Shown: positions 1-5,104 of the stretch, piece after piece
How positions within the stretch are numbered: the first letter of the stretch is position 1
How the letters are laid out: every line of letters begins with the position of its first letter
Source: a bacterium
GTDB lineage: Bacteria > SZUA-79 > Acidulodesulfobacterales > Acidulodesulfobacteraceae
DNA length: 6,836 bases
Assembly (NCBI GenBank): GCA_021813595.1
Contig: JAKAKF010000066.1
Coordinates: 1-6,836, forward strand
Direction: 5' to 3'
Notes under the pieces: model-generated
Told to the model about the DNA's origin: nothing
The model's input: the letters and a program-made list of their open reading frames with translations, nothing else
The model's database searches: none
Position numbers and translations under genes: made by a program

Positions 1-1440
1 TCTATTATGCTGAACTGCAATCCCGAAACAGTTTCCACCGATTACGATACTTCGTCGCGCCTTTATTTCGAACCTTTGACTTTCGAAGATACGGCGGCAA
101 TCTGCGAAGCCGAAAATAATCCTCCGGTCATACTGCAGTTCGGCGGACAGACGCCTTTGAAGTTAGCGAAAAAATTTGACTCTAAAGGCATTAAAATACT
201 CGGTACGCCTTTTAAATATATAGATATAGCGGAGGACAGGGAAAAGTTTAAGAATATAATAAATAAATTGGAGCTTAAACAGCCTGATAGCGCTATGGCG
301 TTCAACGGCGAAGAGATATACGAAAAGGCCGGGGCTATAGGATTTCCGGTTTTATTAAGGCCTTCTTACGTTCTTGGCGGAAGGGCAATGGAAGTAATAT
401 ATAACGAAAGCGGACTTGCGGAATATATTAAGAAAATATTTCTGCAGGACGTTTCTTTTCCTATATTGATAGATAAATTTCTGGAAGATGCCATAGAGGT
501 TGACGTAGATGCTTTAAGCGATACGGAATCCGTTTATATTGCGGGAATAATGGAGCATATAGAAGAAGCGGGGGTGCATTCGGGAGACAGCGCCTGTTCT
601 CTGCCCGCTTTTTCTTTGGATGCGAATGCGGTGGAAAAGATAAAAGATATTACGGAAATAATATGCCGCGAATTTCACGTTAAAGGGCTCGTAAATATTC
701 AGTATGCGGTAAAAAATAATGAAATATACATAATAGAGGTTAATCCGAGGGCATCAAGAACCGTCCCGTTTATAGGAAAAGCCACCGGAGTTCCCGTCGC
801 AAAATTAGCGACCAAGATTCTTCTCGGTGAAAAACTTAAAGATTTCGGTCTTGGGCGGTCATTTAATATTAACTATTACTGCGTTAAGGAAGCCGTGTTT
901 CCGTTTTCTAAATTTTCAAACGTCGATCCTATGCTCGGTCCGGAAATGAGGTCAACAGGTGAAGTTATGGGAATAGATGCAAGCTTTGGAATGGCTTACG
1001 CGAAATCGCAGATAGCGGCCGGACAGAATTTGCCTCTGTTGGGAAACGTTCTTATAAGCGTTAAAGACGAAGATAAAAGATATCTGAAAGAACTCGGCGA
1101 ATCTTTAACTAAATCGGGTTTAAATATACTTGCCACAAAAGGAACGTCGGAATATCTCGATAGAGCCGGCATTAAAAACAAAAGAATAAATAAAGTGAAA
1201 GAAGGCCGTCCGCATATAATAGACGCTCTTAAGAATAAAGAAATTTCTATGATTTTCAATACGCCGAGGGGTAAAAAATCCTTAGAGGATTCATATATAA
1301 TAAGGAGGAGCGCCATAGAGTTTTCTCTTCCGTATTATACGACCATGAGGGGGGCGAACGCCGCATGCATGGCAATTAAGGCACTTAAAGAAAATAATTT
1401 ATCTGTTAAGGCGTTGCAGGATTATTACAAAGGTATATAA
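1..1440 (+). CDS. carB: Carbamoyl-phosphate synthase large subunit, C-terminal part (5' end outside window)
   Basis: CarB makes carbamoyl phosphate from bicarbonate, ammonia delivered by CarA, and two ATP, feeding pyrimidine and arginine synthesis in the cytoplasm. The frame is open from base 1, with Ser-Ile before the first Met at base 7, so that Met is internal and the gene starts upstream. The visible 479 or so residues are a little under half of a normal CarB of about 1070. They hold family-typical blocks: NCNPETVSTDYDTS near the left edge, QFGGQTPLKLA, the ATP-grasp segment RPSYVLGGRAMEV (about residue 120), EVDVDAL, IMEHIEEAGVHSGDSACSLP and the metal-binding IEVNPRASRTVPF. A C-terminal MGS-like allosteric domain follows (ATKGTSEYL, VKEGRPHIIDALKN), which in E. 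coli CarB binds UMP and ornithine. There is no frameshift or damage. greA follows 88 bases later, a known proteobacterial order. Family identity is essentially certain. Confidence 0.97.
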   Translation, partial: SIMLNCNPETVSTDYDTSSRLYFEPLTFEDTAAICEAENNPPVILQFGGQTPLKLAKKFDSKGIKILGTPFKYIDIAEDREKFKNIINKLELKQPDSAMAFNGEEIYEKAGAIGFPVLLRPSYVLGGRAMEVIYNESGLAEYIKKIFLQDVSFPILIDKFLEDAIEVDVDALSDTESVYIAGIMEHIEEAGVHSGDSACSLPAFSLDANAVEKIKDITEIICREFHVKGLVNIQYAVKNNEIYIIEVNPRASRTVPFIGKATGVPVAKLATKILLGEKLKDFGLGRSFNINYYCVKEAVFPFSKFSNVDPMLGPEMRSTGEVMGIDASFGMAYAKSQIAAGQNLPLLGNVLISVKDEDKRYLKELGESLTKSGLNILATKGTSEYLDRAGIKNKRINKVKEGRPHIIDALKNKEISMIFNTPRGKKSLEDSYIIRRSAIEFSLPYYTTMRGANAACMAIKALKENNLSVKALQDYYKGI

Positions 1441-1441
1441 T
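1414..1441 (+). promoter_or_regulatory. Weak candidate promoter for greA
   Basis: A TATAAT at 1436-1441 overlaps the carB stop codon, and a second TATAAT follows at 1441-1446. Upstream at 16 bases is TTGCAG (1414-1419), only a 3 of 6 match to TTGACA. It would allow greA transcription independent of carB, with a leader of roughly 80 bases. In an AT-rich genome TATAAT arises often by chance, so this is tentative. Readthrough from carB is equally possible because no terminator is visible between the two genes. Confidence 0.3.
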
Positions 1442-1480
1442 ATAATAACATTCTAGACAACAGATAATAGAATAAATAGA

Positions 1481-1511
1481 AGATATTAAAAGATTGCTCA
1501 ATTTAATATCT
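1481..1511 (+). repeat. 10-bp perfect inverted repeat in the greA leader
   Basis: AGATATTAAA (1481-1490) and TTTAATATCT (1502-1511) are exact reverse complements separated by 11 bases. The right arm ends three bases before the GGGAGG ribosome binding site of greA. As RNA it would be a mostly A-U hairpin next to the binding site. As DNA it has the size of a dimeric-repressor operator. It lacks the GC stem and U-run of a terminator. The pairing is seen directly; either regulatory role is inference. Confidence 0.5.
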
Positions 1512-1514
1512 ATC

Positions 1515-1523
1515 GGGAGGTGG
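1515..1523 (+). promoter_or_regulatory. Strong ribosome binding site that sets the greA start at TTG 1529
   Basis: GGGAGGTGG is a long match to the anti-Shine-Dalgarno sequence. The upstream in-frame GTG at 1520 uses the last G of this site and so cannot be initiated from it. The TTG at 1529 lies 8 bases after GGAGG, the ideal spacing. This decides for the TTG start. Confidence 0.8.
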
Positions 1524-1528
1524 TTTCA

Positions 1529-2014
1529 TTGGCGGGAAACGAAAAATCTTTTTATATCACGAAAGAAGGGCACGATAATTTAGTTAAAGAATTGAAGAGG
1601 TTAAAATCTGTAGAAAGGCCGGCAAATATTAAAGCTATCGAAGAAGCTATAGCCCACGGAGATTTATCGGAAAATGCGGAGTATCATTCCGCTAAAGAAA
1701 AGCAGAGTTTTTTGACGGGTAAAATTATGGAGCTTGAAGACAAAATAGCTCGCGCCCAGATTATAGACGTATCTAAAATTTGCGAAGAAAAAGTAGTATT
1801 TGGAGCAACCGTAAAATTGCTTGATTTGAATACCGATAAAGAAGTTTCGTATAAAATAGTCGGCGACACGGAATCCGATGTTAAAGAAGGAAAAATTTCC
1901 ATAAGCTCTCCTATAGCCAAGGCTCTTATAGGAAAATGCATAGGCGACGAAGCGAGAATAAACGTTCCTAACGGCGTAAAAGAGTTCGAGATTATTGACA
2001 TTAAATATGTTTAA
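1529..2014 (+). CDS. greA: Transcription elongation factor GreA
   Basis: GreA enters the secondary channel of RNA polymerase and stimulates cleavage of backtracked transcripts, rescuing stalled complexes. The predicted protein is 161 residues from a TTG start (MAGNEKS...), close to the usual 158 or so; the GTG at 1520 would add three residues but overlaps the ribosome binding site. Residues 8-80 form the N-terminal coiled coil, opening with FYITKEGHDNLVKELKRLK. At its tip is the hallmark GDLSENAEYHSAKEKQ, with D45 and E48 matching the acidic pair that holds the catalytic Mg2+ in E. coli GreA. The C-terminal FKBP-like domain (about 85-161) contains VVFGATVKLLD, ISISSPIAKALIGKCIGDEARI and a final EFEIIDIKYV. 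The acidic loop separates GreA from GreB-like paralogues and Gre-fold inhibitors that lack it. It sits downstream of carB, and its last codons carry the nfu promoter. Confidence 0.96.
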   Translation: MAGNEKSFYITKEGHDNLVKELKRLKSVERPANIKAIEEAIAHGDLSENAEYHSAKEKQSFLTGKIMELEDKIARAQIIDVSKICEEKVVFGATVKLLDLNTDKEVSYKIVGDTESDVKEGKISISSPIAKALIGKCIGDEARINVPNGVKEFEIIDIKYV

Positions 2015-2023
2015 TATTATAAT
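1995..2023 (+). promoter_or_regulatory. Perfect-consensus sigma-70 promoter for nfu
   Basis: TTGACA at 1995-2000 and TATAAT at 2018-2023 are separated by exactly 17 bases, so both boxes and the spacing match the housekeeping consensus. The -35 box lies inside the last codons of greA, and the -10 box begins four bases after its stop codon. Transcription would start near 2030, giving an A/U-only leader of about 60 bases before the nfu ATG. Confidence 0.8.
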
Positions 2024-2089
2024 ATAAAAACATATATAATATATTTATTTTTATATATATGATTTAATTTATATAAAACAGGAGGATTT

Positions 2090-2323
2090 ATGGCGTTAGA
2101 TAAAGCAGAAGTATCGAAGGTCATCGATGAAATCAGGCCTTCATTGCAGTATGACGGCGGAGACGTCGAACTGGTAAATATACACGACGACGGTACCGTT
2201 GACGTCAGGCTTAAAGGAGCATGCGCCCACTGCATGGGTTCTATAATGACCCTTAAGGGGGGAATAGAACGCCTGCTTAAAGAACGTATCCCGGGAGTTA
2301 AGGAAGTCAACGCGGTTCAATAG
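2090..2323 (+). CDS. NifU C-terminal-domain (Nfu-type) Fe-S cluster scaffold or carrier
   Basis: This 77-residue protein consists of little more than an Nfu domain, the part of NifU that binds a labile [4Fe-4S] cluster between two subunits and passes it to apo-proteins in the cytoplasm. Family features are RPSLQYDGGDVELV (about residues 16-29), VDVRLKGAC (38-45), the cluster-binding CxxC as C45-A-H-C48, and TLKGGIERLLKERIPGVKEV (53-72). The usual bacterial CxxC is followed by PSS or similar; here it is MGS, also common in short Nfu proteins. There is no N-terminal IscU-like or A-type domain, so it is a carrier-type Nfu rather than full NifU. The ATG follows GGAGG (2081-2085) by four bases, slightly close but strong. 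A perfect promoter precedes it and a hairpin terminator follows the stop by 14 bases, so it looks like a single-gene unit. No isc or suf genes are nearby. Confidence 0.93.
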   Translation: MALDKAEVSKVIDEIRPSLQYDGGDVELVNIHDDGTVDVRLKGACAHCMGSIMTLKGGIERLLKERIPGVKEVNAVQ

Positions 2324-2337
2324 TTAGAAATTTATAG

Positions 2338-2379
2338 TTTAATTAAAAAGCCCGCTTTTTAGCGGGCTTTTTAATTAAA
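2338..2379. terminator. Bidirectional intrinsic terminator between nfu and alr
   Basis: Bases 2338-2356 and 2361-2379 are perfect reverse complements (19 bp) around a TTTT loop. The core is AGCCCGCT/AGCGGGCT, with A-runs on the left and T-runs on the right, so either strand gives a GC stem followed by a U-rich tract. It ends nfu on the + strand and serves alr on the - strand. The alr stop codon (2343-2345) and its last dozen codons lie within it. Confidence 0.9.
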
Positions 2380-3554
2380 GAAAAAGGCGTAAAAATTCTT
2401 TTATTCGATTTTCCGAAATTCAGGCATATTTCATATGGAATTGTTTGAGCTATCCTTGCAATTTCTTGAATAGTAATTTCGTTTGCACCGCTTTTTCCTG
2501 CTATTATTACTTCATCGCCTGCTTTTATCCCCTGTATTTTCGTTACGTCCGCCATAATAAGATTCATAGTTACCATGCCTTTTATAGAGGCGAATTTACC
2601 GTTTATTAAAACCCTGCCTTTATTGGACATAAGCCTCGGTATTCCGTTGTCGTAGCCAGCGGAAACTATTGCGATATTCATATCAATAGGCGCCTTAAAA
2701 GTATTATCGTAGGAAACGTAGCCGCCTTTTTTAACTTTTTTAATCTGTAAAATCCTCGATTTTAAGGTCATAAGAGGTTTAAGTGCGCAAGCGGCAGTAT
2801 CGTTTTTTTCGGAGTCTAAAAATGCGGAATATTTTGGCTCATCTATATTAGTATTTGGATTAAATCCGTAAAGCGAAATTCCGGGTCTAACTGCGTTTGA
2901 ATAATCTTCTTCTATTTTGTCGTTTAAAAGCGCCGAACTGGCGCTTATATGTACATATAAAAATTTAATGCCGTTTTTATTAAAAAGAGAAACCGCCTTT
3001 TTAAAATTAGCTATCTGAAAATTTGTATAATTTAAGTCGCTTCCTCCCGAAGATAGATGGCTAAATAAACCTTCGGCGTTAAAATATTTTTTATTTTCTT
3101 TAATGATGTCCGCGGCGGATTTTATCTCTTTCTCATTTAAGCCGAGCCTGTTCATTCCCGAATCATATTTTATATGAATATTCAGAGGCTTATCAATGCC
3201 GGCGGATTTCGCCTTATCCAGAAGTATTTTTAGATAATCTAAGCTGAAGGCCCCTATTCTTAAATTTAATTCAGCCGCTTCTTTCAAATCTTCGGGATAA
3301 ACACCTTTTAGCATAAGCAGTTTAGCCTGAGGAATTTTTTTTAGGATTGCATCGGCTTCGCTGATATTTATAATTCCAAAAAAATCTATTCCGGCGTTAA
3401 AAAGTGTTTCTGCGGACGGAACGAGTCCATGTCCGTAGGCATCCGATTTAATAATTGCTAAAATTGTTTTGTTTTTTGCCGATTTAATGAGTCTTATAAA
3501 GTTTATATTGTTTTTAAGGTTATCAAGATTTATATAGAGAGAGGTATCGTTCAT
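2343..3554 (-). CDS. alr: Alanine racemase (PLP-dependent)
   Basis: Alr interconverts L- and D-alanine in the cytoplasm, supplying D-Ala for peptidoglycan. From ATG 3554 the product is 403 residues. The PLP lysine is K36 in AIIKSDAYGHG. HIKYDSGMNRLG gives K129 and R136, and FSHLSS gives H166, all at the positions known from Geobacillus Alr. VRPGISLYG (R223), the catalytic-tyrosine loop AGYDNGIPR (Y301) and IPYEIC (Y374) are also present. An upstream ATG at 3605 would add 17 residues that do not match the family; no start here has a ribosome binding site. Oddities: about 25 extra residues after LYGFNP (NTNIDEPKY... to ACALKP), the usual MDQ motif reading MNL (Asp to Asn at 331), and a basic tail KKPAKKRAF encoded by the terminator hairpin. 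The fold and active site look intact, so it is probably functional. It converges on nfu and diverges from tldD. Confidence 0.94.
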   Translation of the reverse strand: MNDTSLYINLDNLKNNINFIRLIKSAKNKTILAIIKSDAYGHGLVPSAETLFNAGIDFFGIINISEADAILKKIPQAKLLMLKGVYPEDLKEAAELNLRIGAFSLDYLKILLDKAKSAGIDKPLNIHIKYDSGMNRLGLNEKEIKSAADIIKENKKYFNAEGLFSHLSSGGSDLNYTNFQIANFKKAVSLFNKNGIKFLYVHISASSALLNDKIEEDYSNAVRPGISLYGFNPNTNIDEPKYSAFLDSEKNDTAACALKPLMTLKSRILQIKKVKKGGYVSYDNTFKAPIDMNIAIVSAGYDNGIPRLMSNKGRVLINGKFASIKGMVTMNLIMADVTKIQGIKAGDEVIIAGKSGANEITIQEIARIAQTIPYEICLNFGKSNKRIFTPFSLIKKPAKKRAF

Positions 3555-3561
3555 AAGTTTT

Positions 3562-3590
3562 ATTTTAAGAAAAAACGGCATAAAAGTCAA
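3562..3590 (-). promoter_or_regulatory. Candidate proximal alr promoter, possibly giving a leaderless mRNA
   Basis: Read on the - strand, TTGACT (3590-3585) and TAAAAT (3567-3562) are each 5 of 6 matches to consensus and are 17 bases apart. Only seven bases separate the -10 box from the ATG at 3554, so the transcript would begin at or next to the start codon. This agrees with the absence of any ribosome binding site there. Confidence 0.55.
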
Positions 3591-3616
3591 TTTCATAAGA
3601 TTCATGTCATTCGGTC

Positions 3617-3645
3617 TTGTCTGAAAACGCAGTTTCTGGTATTAT
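3617..3645 (+). promoter_or_regulatory. Candidate tldD promoter with extended -10
   Basis: TTGTCT (3617-3622, 4 of 6) lies 17 bases before TATTAT (3640-3645, 5 of 6). TGG directly before the -10 box provides the extended TGn element. The predicted start near 3652 leaves a leader of about 27 bases before the tldD ATG. The -10 box overlaps the - strand TATAAT at 3646-3641. Confidence 0.55.
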
Positions 3646-3668
3646 ATTAACTAATGTATAACTTTGAA
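3641..3668 (-). promoter_or_regulatory. Candidate distal alr promoter
   Basis: On the - strand a perfect TATAAT (3646-3641) lies 16 bases after TTCAAA (3668-3663, 4 of 6). It would start transcription near 3634, leaving about 80 bases before ATG 3554, or about 29 before the upstream ATG at 3605. It shares its -10 bases with the opposing tldD promoter, so the two could not be occupied together. Confidence 0.4.
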
Positions 3669-3674
3669 GAGGGG
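3667..3674 (+). promoter_or_regulatory. tldD ribosome binding site, choosing ATG 3679
   Basis: AAGAGGGG contains GAGG (3669-3672), six bases before ATG 3679. The alternative in-frame TTG at 3664 lies immediately upstream of this site and has none of its own, so it is rejected as the start. Confidence 0.75.
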
Positions 3675-3678
3675 AAAA

Positions 3679-5094
3679 ATGAATTTAAACGATATAGATT
3701 ATAATGCCGTTATAAAAAGCGCCCGCCTTAGCGGCGAAGATTTCGTAGATATTTTTATAGAATCTAAGATTTCTACTTTATTGTCGAACGAGGGCAAAAG
3801 GCTTGAAAAAGCTATTAACGGGATGATTCAGGGCGCTGGTTTAAGGCTTATTTCAAATAAAAAAACATATTATGCTTATACTAATAACCTCGAAGAAAAT
3901 AATTTAATAAATATCGCAAAAGAATTAAAGAACGCAGCCGCAGACGATATTAATAAAAAGGATAAAAAAGATGCCGGGTTTAAATCTTTAAATTTTAACG
4001 AAAAACAGCCCAAAATAGATTTTAATATAATAAAGGATATTGCAGCCGTTTCTATAGACGAAAAGCTAAAAACAGTAGAGCCTGCCGTTGAATATTCATG
4101 GGGATTTGATAAAAGAGTCGTTCAGGTTAATATTACCTATTCGGATTACAGGCAGGACGTTATGATAATAAATTCCGCAGGGGATTTTGTAAAAGATTAC
4201 AGGGAGAATATGGCATTTCTTGTTCATGTAGTGGTTTCGAATGGAGAAAGAGTCGAGGTAGGCTATGAATCTGCAGGTGGATTTACCGGATTTGAATTTT
4301 TCGATAAAAACGCTCCTGAAGATATTGCTAAAAAAGCTCTAAACCGGGCATTGACCCAGCTAGAAGCCCCATTTGCGCCTTCCGGAACTATGCCTGTAGT
4401 ATTATCCAGCGAAGCAGGAGGCACTATGATACACGAAGCAATCGGACACGGTTTAGAGGCGGATATTGCCGGAAACGGCTTAAGCGTATATTCGGATAAG
4501 ATAGGAGAACCGGTTGCATCAAGCCTGATAACGGTTATAGACGATTCTTCTTTAGCAGGAAAACGCGGTTTTTATAGGTTTGACGATGAAGGAACTTATT
4601 CGGATAAGAATGTTCTGGTCGAGAGCGGGGTCCTTAAAAAATATATGTCGGACAGGCTTTCATATATAAAATACGGGTATGAACTGACCGGCAACGGCAG
4701 AAGACAGTCTTACGAGCATGTTCCGATAGTCAGAATGTCGAATACGATGATAGCCCCGGGAAAATCTAACCCGGAAGATATTATAAAAAGCGTTGATGAC
4801 GGCATTTTCGTAAAAAAAATGGGCGGAGGACAGGTAAATACCGTTACCGGAGACTTCGTGTTCGACGTTATGGAAGGTTATGCTATAAAGAACGGAGTTG
4901 TGGGCGAGGCTGTCAGCGGCGCTACTCTTATGGGAAACGGACCGGATATATTAAAAAATATCGATATGGTAGGAAACGATTTAGGTTTCGGAATCGGCAC
5001 GTGCGGAAAAGACGGGCAGGGAGTTCCGGTTGCCGATGCCCAGCCTACTCTTAGAATTCCGTCGATAATAGTAGGCGGTAAAAATTCAAAATAA
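3679..5094 (+). CDS. tldD: TldD-family zinc metalloprotease
   Basis: TldD pairs with TldE (PmbA) in a cytoplasmic protease that degrades short unfolded peptides; in E. coli it matures microcin B17 and helps remove the CcdA antitoxin. The product is 471 residues from ATG 3679, near the 481 of E. coli TldD. The N-terminal half (about 1-225) is the typical mixed domain with FVDIFIESKISTLLSNEGKRLEKA and GAGLRLIS. The catalytic motif HEAIGHGLEAD gives H252, E253 and H257. The third zinc ligand is C442 in GTCGKDGQGVPV, followed by QPTLRIPSIIVGG as in E. coli. The HExxxH marks it as TldD rather than TldE, which lacks it. No TldE is visible on either side, so the partner must lie elsewhere or the protein acts alone. 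It leads a unit with the transpeptidase gene 10 bases downstream. An eight-A run at 4812-4819 is in frame. Confidence 0.95.
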   Translation: MNLNDIDYNAVIKSARLSGEDFVDIFIESKISTLLSNEGKRLEKAINGMIQGAGLRLISNKKTYYAYTNNLEENNLINIAKELKNAAADDINKKDKKDAGFKSLNFNEKQPKIDFNIIKDIAAVSIDEKLKTVEPAVEYSWGFDKRVVQVNITYSDYRQDVMIINSAGDFVKDYRENMAFLVHVVVSNGERVEVGYESAGGFTGFEFFDKNAPEDIAKKALNRALTQLEAPFAPSGTMPVVLSSEAGGTMIHEAIGHGLEADIAGNGLSVYSDKIGEPVASSLITVIDDSSLAGKRGFYRFDDEGTYSDKNVLVESGVLKKYMSDRLSYIKYGYELTGNGRRQSYEHVPIVRMSNTMIAPGKSNPEDIIKSVDDGIFVKKMGGGQVNTVTGDFVFDVMEGYAIKNGVVGEAVSGATLMGNGPDILKNIDMVGNDLGFGIGTCGKDGQGVPVADAQPTLRIPSIIVGGKNSK

Positions 5095-5104
5095 CGATAA
5101 CGGA

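Noticed and set aside
996..1316. Open frame of 106 codons on the - strand inside carB
   Set aside because: Opposite a strongly conserved CarB domain, with no ribosome binding site or recognisable protein features; a shadow of the real frame.
1684..2001. Open frame of 105 codons on the - strand inside greA
   Set aside because: Antisense to conserved GreA codons, Ser/Ile-rich low-complexity translation, no family likeness.
2031..2061. CATATATA / TATATATG inverted repeat in the nfu leader
   Set aside because: Only an 8-bp A/T-dominated match with a 15-base loop in a nearly pure A/T spacer; likely chance, and not stable enough to be a terminator or riboswitch.
2017..2310. Open frame of 97 codons on the - strand across nfu
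   Set aside because: Antisense to the unmistakable Nfu domain; its ending is a translation of the A/T spacer (NKYIIYVFIL).
3555..3605. Longer alr start at ATG 3605, adding 17 residues
   Set aside because: The extra residues (MNLMKLTFMPFFLKIKL) have no counterpart in the family, no ribosome binding site precedes that ATG, and they overlap a good promoter. It cannot be excluded fully because the distal promoter would transcribe it.
4812..4819. Eight-A runs at 4812-4819, 5162-5169 and 6361-6368 as slippage or phase-variation sites
   Set aside because: Each is in frame within an ordinary Lys-rich stretch, and such runs are expected in an AT-rich genome; no alternative frame product is evident.
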